Shown here: positions 18,917-27,590 of the stretch, piece by piece
Layout: each line of letters begins with the position of its first letter
Position numbering within the stretch: position 1 is the first letter of the stretch
Assembly: GCA_907163225.1 (NCBI GenBank)
Contig: OU015322.1
Location: 868,001 to 932,000, forward strand
Length of the DNA: 64,000 nt
Direction: 5' to 3'
Source of the DNA: an uncultured Rhodocyclaceae bacterium
GTDB taxonomy: Bacteria > Pseudomonadota > Gammaproteobacteria > Burkholderiales > Rhodocyclaceae
Notes under the pieces: model-generated
What the model saw: only the letters and a program-made list of their open reading frames with translations
Told to the model about the DNA's origin: nothing
Databases searched by the model: none
Translations under genes and position numbers: made by a program

Positions 18917-19592
18917 CCGCCCGCCGATGTGTCCCGCTTACTTTCTGACCGGCACCGATACCGAAATCGGCAAGACCTTCATCACCTGCGCCCTGCTCCA
19001 CCGCGCGGCCCGGGATGGACTGCGCGCCGCCGGCCTCAAGCCGGTGGCCGCCGGCACCGATGCGGCGGGACTGAACGACGATGTCGAAGCCATCCGTGCC
19101 GCCAGCAATGTCGAACTCTCACGGAAGGTCATCAACCCGTATTGTTTCCAGGCAGCCATAGCGCCGCATATCGCTGCGGCCGATGAAGGCGTCAGCATTG
19201 AATTCGGGCTGATCAAGGCCAGCTGCGATGCCGCCCGGCAACAGGCTGATCGGGTCATTGTCGAAGGCGTAGGCGGTTTTTGCGTGCCACTGGGCGTTGA
19301 CCACAGCACCGCCGATCTGGCCGTCGAACTCGGCCTGCCGGTAATTCTGGTCGTCGGCATGCGGCTCGGCTGCTTGAATCACGCCCTGTTGACGGGGGAA
19401 TCCATCCTGGCAAGAGGCTTGACCATGGCGGGGTGGGTAGCCAACCGTATCGATCCGGCGATGTCGCGTTTCGATGAAAATCTGGCAACACTACGGTCGC
19501 TGTTGCCGGCGCCCCTGCTCGGGGTCGTACCGCACAACCCGGCCGGCGGCGTCATTGGCGCCGCCGCGTTCCTGCGCCTACCCGGCGCTTAG
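18903..19592 (+). CDS. bioD: Dethiobiotin synthetase
   Basis: ATP-dependent ureido-ring closing enzyme of biotin synthesis. The P-loop TGTDTEIGKTF lies near residues 14-24, followed by GLKPVAAG and later VEGVGGFCVPL, all typical of BioD. The start is either ATG 18903 (229 aa, overlapping bioC) or ATG 18927 (MCPAYFLTG, closer to the usual N terminus); neither has a clear ribosome site. The 3' end overlaps the convergent Hpt gene by 15 bp, with no terminator between. Confidence 0.95.
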   Translation: MPANSRPPMCPAYFLTGTDTEIGKTFITCALLHRAARDGLRAAGLKPVAAGTDAAGLNDDVEAIRAASNVELSRKVINPYCFQAAIAPHIAAADEGVSIEFGLIKASCDAARQQADRVIVEGVGGFCVPLGVDHSTADLAVELGLPVILVVGMRLGCLNHALLTGESILARGLTMAGWVANRIDPAMSRFDENLATLRSLLPAPLLGVVPHNPAGGVIGAAAFLRLPGA

Positions 19593-19916
19593 GGCGGCGG
19601 CCACTTCACGCAAGCGCTGCTGCAGGCCCGAAACAGCGTCGCCCAGGCCGGCGATTTCGCCTTGCCTGGCAATCTGCTCAAGGTCGTGGGCATCAGCCGC
19701 GCCGACCGCATCTGAAAACGTCACAAGCAAGCCTTTGACCGTGTGCGCTTCGCGCTGCAAAACCGATGCATCCCCGGAATCGAAAGCAGCCGACAGCGCA
19801 GCACAATTGTTGCCAACGTCCTCCAGATACATCTCGACCATCATTTCGTAAATATCCTCGTCGTCACCGAGACGTTCGAGAATTGATGCCCGGTCAAGTA
19901 CGAATACTTCTGCCAT
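19578..19916 (-). CDS. Histidine phosphotransfer (Hpt) domain protein
   Basis: Single-domain phosphorelay protein of 112 aa, all predicted helical. The phosphoacceptor is His58 in REAHTVKGLLVTFSD, matching the HxxKG rule. It lies 51 bp downstream of the HD-GYP response regulator on the same strand and may pass phosphate to or from its receiver. No sensor kinase is encoded nearby, so the phosphate donor must be elsewhere. A GGAG-type ribosome site is present upstream. Confidence 0.88.
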   Translation of the reverse strand: MAEVFVLDRASILERLGDDEDIYEMMVEMYLEDVGNNCAALSAAFDSGDASVLQREAHTVKGLLVTFSDAVGAADAHDLEQIARQGEIAGLGDAVSGLQQRLREVAAALSAG

Positions 19917-19967
19917 TCAACGCTCCTTTCCAGCCACCAGCGCCCACTGCAATGCGCCAAGATCCGG

Positions 19968-21020
19968 TCAAATCAACGGCACTTCCTCGTCGCGGAAGCG
20001 CTGACGGATATCAAGAACATGCTCCCAACCAGCGAGCAAAGCCTCGACGCACAACGGATCGAAATGTTTGCCGCGCCCATCTTCCAGAAACTTGCAAGCA
20101 TCGCTCAGCGGCCACGCCCGCTTGTATGGACGCTCTGAAGTCAGCGCATCAAAAACGTCGGCGACTGCGACGATCCGGCCGAACAGCGGAATTTTGTTGC
20201 CCTTCAGACCGTACGGATAACCGGTGCCATCGTATTTCTCGTGGTGGGAAATCGCCACCTCAGCACCCGCCTGCATGATTTCCGAGCGGCTGTTTTTAAG
20301 CAACTCATGGCCAATTTTCGAGTGCCCCTTCATCACCTCGAACTCTTCCGGCGTCAATTTGCCGGGCTTGAGCAGAATGTAATCAGGAATGCCGATCTTG
20401 CCTACATCGTGCATCGGCGCCGCTTCCAGAATCAGCTTCTGCTGGGGAATGCTGAGATCGAGGCCGAGCGCAATGACCTGCGAGTAATGCGCCATGCGCT
20501 GAATGTGCGCACCGGTTTCCGGATCGCGAAATTCTGCCGCGCGCGAGATACGGAAAATCAACTCCTTTTCGCGCTCACGGATTTCAGCAGTGCGTTCCTC
20601 AACCAGTGACGCTAGATGTTCGGCACGATCGGCCAGGTATTTTTGACCGGTTCGCAGCGACAGCATGTTGCGGGCGCGCGCTGAAAACTCGATCCGGTCA
20701 ATCGGCTTGGTCAAAAAATCATTGGCCCCGCCGAGCAGGGCATCGTAGCGAATGTCCTTCTGATCGTTGGCCGTGATCATCAGCACCGGAATTTCGTTGC
20801 GCCCGTGCAAGGCGCGGAAGGCGCTGATGAATTTCAGCCCATCCATGTCCGGCATCATGTAATCAACGATGACCAGATCAGGCACGTTCCCGCGACACCA
20901 CTCCAGCGCCGCCAGAGGATTATCGAAAACGACAGGGCTACAGTCACCCAATTTGAGCACCAGCGCCTTGATCAGCGTCAGGTTAATGTCGCTGTCATCA
21001 ATGATCAGGACGTTGTTCAT
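19968..21020 (-). CDS. Response regulator with HD-GYP c-di-GMP phosphodiesterase domain
   Basis: Two-component output protein of 350 aa. The receiver domain (about 1-120) has the acidic pair DD at 8-9, phosphoacceptor Asp53 in DLVIVDYMMPDMDG, and the LTKPID lysine. A short coiled linker (about 135-170) precedes the HD-GYP domain. That domain has HDVGKIGIPD, the HH pair in ISHHEKYDGTGYP and DVFDALTSERPYK, the residues needed for c-di-GMP hydrolysis. ATG 21020 is chosen because the receiver starts there with GGGAG upstream; the frame is open further but non-coding. It is divergent from ispZ. Confidence 0.95.
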   Translation of the reverse strand: MNNVLIIDDSDINLTLIKALVLKLGDCSPVVFDNPLAALEWCRGNVPDLVIVDYMMPDMDGLKFISAFRALHGRNEIPVLMITANDQKDIRYDALLGGANDFLTKPIDRIEFSARARNMLSLRTGQKYLADRAEHLASLVEERTAEIREREKELIFRISRAAEFRDPETGAHIQRMAHYSQVIALGLDLSIPQQKLILEAAPMHDVGKIGIPDYILLKPGKLTPEEFEVMKGHSKIGHELLKNSRSEIMQAGAEVAISHHEKYDGTGYPYGLKGNKIPLFGRIVAVADVFDALTSERPYKRAWPLSDACKFLEDGRGKHFDPLCVEALLAGWEHVLDIRQRFRDEEVPLI

Positions 21021-21032
21021 AGACTCCCAAGT

Positions 21033-21064
21033 TTGCAGGACAGTTGTTTCGCAGAGTATATAAT
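21033..21064 (+). promoter_or_regulatory. Candidate ispZ promoter giving an almost leaderless mRNA
   Basis: TTGCAG (21033-21038) is followed after 18 bp by TATATA (21057-21062), which overlaps a perfect TATAAT (21059-21064). Either -10 would place the start at about 21068-21072, while the ispZ ATG is at 21073. No Shine-Dalgarno is visible between them. The TATATA core is also placed to act as a -10 for the divergent HD-GYP gene. Confidence 0.5.
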
Positions 21065-21072
21065 GCTCCGCC

Positions 21073-21681
21073 ATGAAACTGCTCTTCGACCTCTTCCCTG
21101 TCATCCTCTTTTTCGCGACTTTCAAGTACGCCGAAAAAAGCCCCGAACTCGCGGCCAGCTGGATGGGCTCGCTGCTTGGTTTCGTCCCTGACGACATCAA
21201 GCTGGCGCCCATACTCTTGGCCACAATCGTGGTCATCGCCGCCACCGTTGCCCAGATCATCTGGGTTCACTTTCGCCATGGCAAGGTCGACAAGATGCTC
21301 TGGATCAGCCTGGTACTCGTCGTCGTCTTCGGCGGCATGACGCTGGCGTTCCAGAACGAAGCCTTCATCAAATGGAAGCCAACCATTCTTTACTGGGTAT
21401 TCGCCAGCAGCATGGCGTTCAGCGCATTGATCCTGAAAAAAAACCCGATCAAGGCCATGCTCGGAGAACAACTGACCTTGCCCGAACCCATCTGGGGCAA
21501 GCTCAATCTGGCATGGATCGGCTTTTTCCTGGTCATGGGCGTGCTCAACCTGTTCATCGCCTTCAATTTCTCGACCGATACCTGGGTCAATTTCAAACTC
21601 TTCGGCGGCATGGGCCTGATGCTCGTCTTCGTGCTCGGCCAGGGCATGCTGCTTTCCAAATACGTTGAGGAAGAAAAATAA
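21073..21681 (+). CDS. ispZ: Intracellular septation protein A (YciB family)
   Basis: Inner-membrane protein linked to septation and envelope integrity. The 202-aa sequence has five or six hydrophobic segments and starts with the family's [17 protein letters not shown]. Later conserved blocks are KPTILYW and [15 protein letters not shown]. It is the first of four co-directional genes; its stop overlaps the yciI start (TAATG). Confidence 0.93.
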   Translation: MKLLFDLFPVILFFATFKYAEKSPELAASWMGSLLGFVPDDIKLAPILLATIVVIAATVAQIIWVHFRHGKVDKMLWISLVLVVVFGGMTLAFQNEAFIKWKPTILYWVFASSMAFSALILKKNPIKAMLGEQLTLPEPIWGKLNLAWIGFFLVMGVLNLFIAFNFSTDTWVNFKLFGGMGLMLVFVLGQGMLLSKYVEEEK

Positions 21682-21983
21682 TGCTTTACGCCATCATCGC
21701 TGAAGACAAGGCCGGCACGCTGGACAAGCGCATGGCCGCCCGCCCGGCCCACGTCGAGCGCCTGCAGGCCCTGCAGGCCGAAGCCCGCCTGATCCTGGCC
21801 GGCCCCTGCCCGGCCATCGACTCGCCCGACCCCGGCCCCGCCGGCTTTTCGGGCAGCCTCATTGTTGCGGAATTTGCTTCGCTCGAAGCGGCACGGGCCT
21901 GGGCTGATGCCGATCCCTACATTGCCGCCGGCGTCTATGAAAAAGTCGTCATCAAGCCTTTCAAGAAAGTCCTGCCGGCGTGA
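21681..21983 (+). CDS. YciI family protein
   Basis: Small YciI-like ferredoxin-fold protein of 100 aa. It has the family's [11 protein letters not shown] histidine motif near residue 22 and LAGPCPAID. YciI proteins often act as small lyases or dehalogenase-like enzymes, but the substrate here is unknown. It overlaps ispZ upstream and bolA downstream, as in the conserved ispZ-yciI-bolA-ppiC string of betaproteobacteria. Confidence 0.9.
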   Translation: MLYAIIAEDKAGTLDKRMAARPAHVERLQALQAEARLILAGPCPAIDSPDPGPAGFSGSLIVAEFASLEAARAWADADPYIAAGVYEKVVIKPFKKVLPA

Positions 21984-22249
21984 GCGCCGAAACCATCGAA
22001 CTTCTGCGCCAGCGCCTCACCGTGCTGCAACCGCAATCTGTCAGCATTGAAGACGACTCCGCCCGCCATGCCGGCCATGCCGGTGCGCGCGATGGCGGCG
22101 GCCACTACCAGTTACAAATTGTTGCACAGGCATTTGCCGGTAAAAGTACCATTGCCCGTCACCGCATGATTTATGATGCGGCAGGTGACCTGATGCGCGG
22201 ACGGATTCATGCGCTCAGCATCCGCGCCGAAGTTCCCGGCGAAGTATAA
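21980..22249 (+). CDS. bolA: BolA family protein
   Basis: Small BolA-fold protein of 89 aa, a family that works with monothiol glutaredoxins in iron-sulfur handling or regulation. The conserved [11 protein letters not shown] segment and the [13 protein letters not shown] strand-helix are visible. A GTG start overlaps the yciI stop (GTGA), so translation is coupled. It ends 33 bp before ppiC. Confidence 0.93.
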   Translation: MSAETIELLRQRLTVLQPQSVSIEDDSARHAGHAGARDGGGHYQLQIVAQAFAGKSTIARHRMIYDAAGDLMRGRIHALSIRAEVPGEV

Positions 22250-22282
22250 TTTTCGTTACTCCCCTTACCCTAGGATAGATAC

Positions 22283-23074
22283 ATGCTCAAGCTCTCCCGT
22301 CTGGCCGCTCTGCTGATCGCTGGCGCCATCGTTTCCGCCCCGGCCTTTTCTGCCGAGAAGGGCAAGGCATTCGCCACTGTCAACGGCCAGCCGATCTCCC
22401 AGTCCGTTTATAACGCCTTCGCTGCCGAACAAAAGGCCCAGGGTGCGCCGGATTCCCCTGAACTACAAAATGCGGTCAAGGAAGAGCTTGTCCGTCGCGA
22501 AATTCTTGCGCAGGAAGCCAAAAAGAAGGGCCTCGACAAGAGCGCCAACATTCAGGGCCAGATCGAACTGGCCAAGCAGGCCGTGTTGATCCGCGCTTAC
22601 CTGTCCGACTACGTCAAGGCGAACCCAATCAGCGAAGCCCAGCTCAAGGCTGAATACGAACTGATCAAGAACAACCTCGGCAGCACCGAATACAAGGCCC
22701 GCCACGTGCTGGTTGAGAAAGAAGACGAAGCCAAGGCCATCATCGCCAAGCTGGAAAAGGGCGAGAAGTTCTCAGAACTGGCCAAGGCATCCAAAGACCC
22801 CGGCTCCAAAGACAAAGGCGGCGAACTCGGCTGGAGTTCCCCGAACGCCTACGTCAAGCCGTTTGGCGAAGCACTGGGCAAGCTGAAAAAGGGCGAATAC
22901 ACCAAGGCCCCGGTCAAGTCTGACTTCGGTTACCACGTCATCCAGCTCGACGACTCCCGTCCGATGACCCCGCCGCCGTTCGATCAGGTCAAGCCGCAGT
23001 TGCAGCAACGCGCGAGCCAGCAACAGGTTGAAAGCCTGGTCAAGGAACTGCGCGGCAAGGCCAAGGTCGACTAA
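22283..23074 (+). CDS. Periplasmic parvulin-type peptidyl-prolyl isomerase
   Basis: PpiC/SurA-like foldase of 263 aa. A signal peptide (about 1-24, ending APAFSA) is followed by a SurA_N-like helical part (about 30-125). The rotamase domain follows, with KARHVLVEKEDEAK near residue 138, GGELGWSSPNAYVKPFGEAL and FGYHVIQLDDSR. A Gln-rich helix and a C-terminal basic tail end the protein. A strong terminator lies 23 bp downstream, so it closes the ispZ operon. Confidence 0.93.
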   Translation: MLKLSRLAALLIAGAIVSAPAFSAEKGKAFATVNGQPISQSVYNAFAAEQKAQGAPDSPELQNAVKEELVRREILAQEAKKKGLDKSANIQGQIELAKQAVLIRAYLSDYVKANPISEAQLKAEYELIKNNLGSTEYKARHVLVEKEDEAKAIIAKLEKGEKFSELAKASKDPGSKDKGGELGWSSPNAYVKPFGEALGKLKKGEYTKAPVKSDFGYHVIQLDDSRPMTPPPFDQVKPQLQQRASQQQVESLVKELRGKAKVD

Positions 23075-23096
23075 TCCGTCAGCGACCATGCGAGAA

Positions 23097-23127
23097 TGCC
23101 CACCACTATGGTGGGCATTTTTGTTTT
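23097..23127 (+). terminator. Rho-independent terminator after the parvulin gene
   Basis: A perfect 8-bp stem GCCCACCA/TGGTGGGC (23098-23105 with 23109-23116) with a 3-nt loop is followed by TTTTTGTTTT. It ends the ispZ-yciI-bolA-ppiC unit and also argues that the next gene starts beyond it. Confidence 0.92.
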
Positions 23128-23140
23128 GGGGGAGACGTTT

Positions 23141-24478
23141 TTGTTCAGAATCCTGAAAAACCTCTTTGGCGGGGGTTCCACCCGGCCAATCGGCTCTCCG
23201 TCAGAGCTCCCCGAAGCTGCGACACCCTCCTCGCAAGTGATCAGCAAGGTCTCGCCTTTCCTTCGTCGTGAACCGGTTTTTGACCGTAGCAACCGCCTCT
23301 CGGGTCATCTTTTTTATTTGCAGGAATCAACGGCGCTGGCCAATGCAGAGGGCGCGCGGCAACGTGATTTCGACAAAACCCTGCTCGACACCCTGAACGC
23401 TAGCCCGGAAGCCTGGAACACCAACCTCGCGTTTCTTCCGCTTAGCTCATCCAGCCTCGATCTCGACGCAATTGAGCGCCTGAAGACAACGAACGTCGTA
23501 CTACTAATTCAGCTAGCGGAAGACGCTGAAGCGGAGATCATCGGTGACACCATCGCACAGCTCCATGAACGCGGCATCCAGGTCGGCATTTTTCGCCAAC
23601 CTAAAAATCCTGCTTTCGCCAAGCTCATCACCCTGGCCGATCACGCCGCCATAGACGTCAGCGGCAGCGATGCAAACGCCCCCCGCGATTTCTCCGCGGC
23701 GGTCCGGGCCGTGGAGAAATCGCAGCAACTCCGCCTGATCGCTTGCAACATTGACACCCAGGACGACTTTCGTTGCTGTCGCCAATGGTATTACGAGTAT
23801 TTTCACGGAAAATTCGCCTCCGCGCCTCCGGAAAACAAGCCGGACCCTGCTGCTGATCCGCATCGGGCACAGTTGGTCAACCTGCTTCGTCTCGTCCAGA
23901 GCGATGCTGAAACGGCCGAACTTGCCGCAGCCATGAAACAGGATCCACTGCTCAGTTTTCGTATTCTGCGTTACCTCAACTCGCCGGCCCTCGGCCTTTC
24001 CCACCGCATCGACTCGCTCGAGCAAGCGCTGATCATCCTTGGCCGCCAGCGCTTGACCCGCTGGCTCGCTGTGCTCCTTTTTTCCGTGCGCGACCCCCAT
24101 GTCGATGACTGGCTGATGGTTGAAAACGCCCTGACCCGCGGCCGCTTGATGGAAGTACTGGGCGAGGTCTCAATGCCGGGCCAGTCACACGACCCACTTT
24201 TTCTGACCGGCATTTTTTCCTGCCTGGGGGCCCTGCTGCACCGGCCACTGGCTGAAATTCTCGACGACATGCTGCTGGCGGACGATATCCGGCGCGCCCT
24301 GCTCGAACACCGTGGCCCCTACGCGCCACTTCTGGCGGTGGCCGAAGCCAGCGAAAACTTCGATCTGCCGCGCATGGAAATTGCCGGCATCGCAGCCGGC
24401 ATTGATCCGGACAGCCTTAATCGCGCCCTGCTCGCAGCAACTGCATGGGCCAGCGAAGTGACCGAATACTGGGAATAA
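23141..24478 (+). CDS. HDOD-domain signalling protein with degenerate EAL region
   Basis: YuxH-like protein of 445 aa. The N-terminal half keeps the outline of an EAL barrel, starting REPVFDRSNRLSGHLFYLQ, but no EAL or other catalytic motif is present. The C-terminal half (about residues 245-440) is an HDOD domain with MKQDPLLSFRILRYLNSPALGL and SLEQALIILGRQRLTRWL. HDOD proteins are output modules, not known hydrolases. TTG 23141 is chosen, with GGGGGA 7 bp upstream, because the in-frame ATG at 23096 lies before the terminator. Confidence 0.85.
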   Translation: MFRILKNLFGGGSTRPIGSPSELPEAATPSSQVISKVSPFLRREPVFDRSNRLSGHLFYLQESTALANAEGARQRDFDKTLLDTLNASPEAWNTNLAFLPLSSSSLDLDAIERLKTTNVVLLIQLAEDAEAEIIGDTIAQLHERGIQVGIFRQPKNPAFAKLITLADHAAIDVSGSDANAPRDFSAAVRAVEKSQQLRLIACNIDTQDDFRCCRQWYYEYFHGKFASAPPENKPDPAADPHRAQLVNLLRLVQSDAETAELAAAMKQDPLLSFRILRYLNSPALGLSHRIDSLEQALIILGRQRLTRWLAVLLFSVRDPHVDDWLMVENALTRGRLMEVLGEVSMPGQSHDPLFLTGIFSCLGALLHRPLAEILDDMLLADDIRRALLEHRGPYAPLLAVAEASENFDLPRMEIAGIAAGIDPDSLNRALLAATAWASEVTEYWE

Positions 24479-24551
24479 GCCCGACAGAATCAGCTGAAAA
24501 CTTGATGCAGGTCGAGGCTGGCGTTCTCCGATGGTGGCTAAATCGGCGCCA

Positions 24552-25778
24552 ATGGTTCTTCGTATCTACTTCGCCCTGATTTGCCTGTGCCTGCTGGTGC
24601 CGGCACAGGCCGACCAATCCCTGCAAGCCTGGATCGACACGGCGCTGCCGGGCAGTATCCTTCGCCTGCCTCCCGGCACATATCGCGGCCCCGGTGTCAT
24701 CACCAAACCGTTGACACTGGAGGGGATGGGCAAGGTCGTCATTGACGGCGGAGCAAAGGGAACGGTGCTCACCATCAAGGCTGACCGCGTCACCATCCGT
24801 GGTCTGCTGCTGCGCGGCAGTGGCAATTCACACGATGCTATCGACGGGGGCATCATGGTCAGCGAAGGCAATCAGTTGCTGATTGAAAACAACATTCTTG
24901 AGGACGTGTTGTTCGGCATTTCGTTGCACCGGACAACCGACAGCATCGTGCGCCACAATCGCATCCGCTCACGTGGCACCGATTCAGCCGATCGCGGTGA
25001 CGGCCTGCGCCTCTGGTACAGCACCGGCAACCGGATCGAGGACAACGATATTGCCCACATTCGTGACATTACGGTCAGCAATTCGCCGCACAACCGCTAC
25101 TCGGGCAACACTATCCGTGACAGCCGGCGCGCTTTCAATTTCCTTTTTTCGCACAGAAGTCTGGTTGACCGTAACCTTCTGGAAAAAAACTCGACCGGCA
25201 TCATCGCCCTCAACTCCGATGGCCTGATCATCCGCGGCAACCGCATCCTGCACGCCATGGATGCCTCCGGAGCAGGCATCGCGCTCAAGGAAACCTCTGC
25301 GGCGCTGATTGTCGACAACGAAATCGTCCATTGCGCCCACGGCATCATGGCCGATTCGCCGATGGACGCGATTAACCGCATTGTTTTCATCAACAACGTG
25401 ATCGCCCACAACATCACGGGCATCTACTTCTACGGCGCCAAGGGCGGCCACATCGCCATCAACAACACTTTCCGCAGCAATTTGTGGCCGGTCACGGTCA
25501 TCGGCGACGGTGACCCGATGAACGATACCTGGTGGGGCAACACCTGGGACACCTATGAAGGTTTCGACTTAGACGGTGACGGCTTTGGCGACAAACCGCA
25601 CGAACTGCACGCCTACGCCGACCGCCTGTGGATCGAAACGCCCAGCGCCACCTTCTTCCGCAATTCGCCGGTGCTGGAACTACTCGATTTCCTCGAACGG
25701 CTGGCGCCCTTTTCGGCGCCTTCGCTCATTCTGCGCGACACGGCGCCGCGCATGCAGCCAGCCACAACCTACAACTGA
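24552..25778 (+). CDS. NosD-like right-handed beta-helix protein
   Basis: Periplasmic beta-helix protein of about 408 aa with a signal peptide ending AQADQ. Repeated N-x-I and G-I-x-x strands (IENNILEDV, VRHNRIRSR, IRGNRILHA, VDNEIVHC, FINNVIAHN) form the helix. The C terminus has the NosD pattern, with FDLDGDGFGDKPHELHAYAD, SPVLELLDFLERLAPFSAP and a final RDTAPRM. NosD helps nitrous-oxide reductase maturation, but no nosZ, nosF, nosY or nosL is present here, so this is an orphan. ATG 24531 is an alternative start. It converges on cysB with 10 bp overlap. Confidence 0.85.
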   Translation: MVLRIYFALICLCLLVPAQADQSLQAWIDTALPGSILRLPPGTYRGPGVITKPLTLEGMGKVVIDGGAKGTVLTIKADRVTIRGLLLRGSGNSHDAIDGGIMVSEGNQLLIENNILEDVLFGISLHRTTDSIVRHNRIRSRGTDSADRGDGLRLWYSTGNRIEDNDIAHIRDITVSNSPHNRYSGNTIRDSRRAFNFLFSHRSLVDRNLLEKNSTGIIALNSDGLIIRGNRILHAMDASGAGIALKETSAALIVDNEIVHCAHGIMADSPMDAINRIVFINNVIAHNITGIYFYGAKGGHIAINNTFRSNLWPVTVIGDGDPMNDTWWGNTWDTYEGFDLDGDGFGDKPHELHAYADRLWIETPSATFFRNSPVLELLDFLERLAPFSAPSLILRDTAPRMQPATTYN

Positions 25779-26710
25779 TATTCGTCGCCACCGCCCTGCA
25801 TGGCCATTTCGACCACCCGCTTCGACAGATGCGGGGCAAATAGCGAAATGAAGTCGTAGTCGTAACGCCGCAGGTAGGTGCCACGGCGCAGCGCCAGGCG
25901 CGTTGTGTTGGACTCGAAGAGGTGCGCCGCATCGAGCGCAATCAGGCCGGCGTCGCGCTGAGCATCGAAGGCCAGCGCAGAAATGATGCCCAGACCAAGG
26001 CCAAGGCTGACGTAGGTCTTGATCACGTCGGCATCGAGGGCAGTCAGCGCGACGTTGGGCTGGGCGCCGATACGCTCGAAAGCGCGGTTGATGCGCGAAC
26101 GCCCGGTAAAGGCCGTGTCGTAAGTAATCAGCGGCCATTTCGCCAGCTCGTTCAACGCCAGCGGCTGCGATTTCAAAATGGGGTGCCCTTCCGGCGCGAT
26201 GACACAATGCGTCCACTGACGAACCGGCAGGGTAATCAGTTGGGGGTATTGGTCGAGCGACTCGGTGGCGATGCCGATGTCGGCCTCGCCAGCCACCACC
26301 CAGTCGGCAATCTGGGTCGGGCTGCCCTGATGCATTTCGAGCTTGACGTCCGGGTGTTGCGCCACAAAGTCACGAACAACCACCGGCAAGGCGTAACGAG
26401 CCTGCGTATGCGTCGCCGCCAGAACCAGCCGGCCGCTATCGCCGGTAGCAAATTCGGCGCTGGCCCGCTTCAGATTTTCCGCCTCGCGCAGGATACGTTC
26501 GGCGATGGCCAGCACCGCCTTGCCCGGCTCTGTCACGCCAGTGAAACGCTTGCCGCTGCGCTCGAAAATCGAGATCCCTAGTTCGTCTTCGAGCAGTTTG
26601 ACCTGCTTTGAGATACCGGGTTGTGAGGTGTAGAGCGACTCGGCAGCCTCGGAGACGTTGAGCCCCTGACGCTCGATTTCGACGATGTAACGTAATTGCT
26701 GGAGTTTCAT
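25769..26710 (-). CDS. cysB: CysB-type LysR-family regulator of sulfur assimilation
   Basis: LysR-type transcription factor of 313 aa. The N-terminal helix-turn-helix reads LNVSEAAESLYTSQPGISKQVKLLEDELG, the CysB/Cbl form, and the effector domain has the ATHTQARYALP segment where O-acetylserine or N-acetylserine binds in CysB. It is divergent from the TSUP-cysI-DUF934-cysH operon across an AT-rich gap, the natural place for its operators, so it very likely activates that operon under sulfur limitation. Confidence 0.95.
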   Translation of the reverse strand: MKLQQLRYIVEIERQGLNVSEAAESLYTSQPGISKQVKLLEDELGISIFERSGKRFTGVTEPGKAVLAIAERILREAENLKRASAEFATGDSGRLVLAATHTQARYALPVVVRDFVAQHPDVKLEMHQGSPTQIADWVVAGEADIGIATESLDQYPQLITLPVRQWTHCVIAPEGHPILKSQPLALNELAKWPLITYDTAFTGRSRINRAFERIGAQPNVALTALDADVIKTYVSLGLGLGIISALAFDAQRDAGLIALDAAHLFESNTTRLALRRGTYLRRYDYDFISLFAPHLSKRVVEMAMQGGGDEYQL

Positions 26711-26792
26711 GGCGAGACTTAATAACCTAACGATATAACAATCTAACCCAATATTCTTTTTGATTCAAATGGCCGCTGTTAACATCCGTCCC
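26711..26792. promoter_or_regulatory. AT-rich cysB/sulfur-operon divergent control region
   Basis: The gap between cysB and the TSUP gene is strikingly AT-rich against the GC-rich background and carries repeats of the form TAACCTAACG and CAATCTAACC about 17 bp apart. The position fits a CysB operator, but CysB sites have loose consensus and no site is called precisely. Confidence 0.4.
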
Positions 26793-27569
26793 ATGGATTA
26801 CCTGTACACCCTTTCCGGCTTTGCAGTCGGCGCCATTGTCGGACTGACCGGCGTTGGCGGCGGCTCGCTGATGACGCCGCTGCTCGTGCTGCTGTTTGGC
26901 GTCCCACCGGCTACTGCCGTGGGCACCGACCTGCTCTACGCCGCCATGACCAAGGCCGGCGGTACGGTAGCGCACGGCAGGAAAGGGCATATTGACTGGG
27001 CCATCACTGGCCGGCTGGCAGCCGGCAGCATTCCCGCCGCCGCGATAACGCTGCTCGTGCTATCGCAACTGCCCAAGGGCAGCAATGTGATCGGCCAAAT
27101 CATTTCGCATGGCCTCGGATTCGCCTTGATGCTAACCGCTGTTGCCATTCTTTTCGGCCGCAAGCTGCGCGACTATGCGGGCAAGCACGACGACTCGCCG
27201 TTGCGCCAGTGCTGCCTGGGCAAGATTACCGTCGCCGTCGGCGCCCTGCTCGGCGTATTGGTCACTATTTCCTCGGTCGGCGCCGGCGCCCTCGGCGTGG
27301 CCGCACTGTTTTTCCTCTACCCCAAACTTTCGCCGGTCAAGATTGTCGGATCGGATGTCGCCCACGCCGTGCCGCTGACGCTGGTTGCAGGCCTTGGCCA
27401 CTGGATGCTCGGCGGCGTGGACTGGTCGCTGCTCGGTGCGCTGCTGCTCGGTTCGCTGCCCGGCATATGGGTGGGTACACAAGTTTCCGCCAAGGTGCCG
27501 GAGCACATCCTGCGCCGTATTCTGGCTGCCATGCTGGTGCTCATTGGCACAAAGCTGGTTTTTGCCTGA
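26793..27569 (+). CDS. TauE/SafE (TSUP) family transporter, probably sulfur related
   Basis: Inner-membrane transporter of the TSUP (former DUF81) family, about 258 aa with seven or eight hydrophobic helices. The family repeat is seen as GFAVGAIVGLTGVGGGSLMTPLL at the N terminus and VGALLGVLVTISSVGAGALG in the second half. Family members move sulfite, sulfonates or related anions; position in front of cysI and behind cysB suggests a sulfur oxyanion. Starts at ATG 26769 or TTG 26760 would add 8-11 residues. cysI follows after 21 bp. Confidence 0.88.
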   Translation: MDYLYTLSGFAVGAIVGLTGVGGGSLMTPLLVLLFGVPPATAVGTDLLYAAMTKAGGTVAHGRKGHIDWAITGRLAAGSIPAAAITLLVLSQLPKGSNVIGQIISHGLGFALMLTAVAILFGRKLRDYAGKHDDSPLRQCCLGKITVAVGALLGVLVTISSVGAGALGVAALFFLYPKLSPVKIVGSDVAHAVPLTLVAGLGHWMLGGVDWSLLGALLLGSLPGIWVGTQVSAKVPEHILRRILAAMLVLIGTKLVFA

Positions 27570-27590
27570 CGTTTTCCCGAAGGACGTTTC

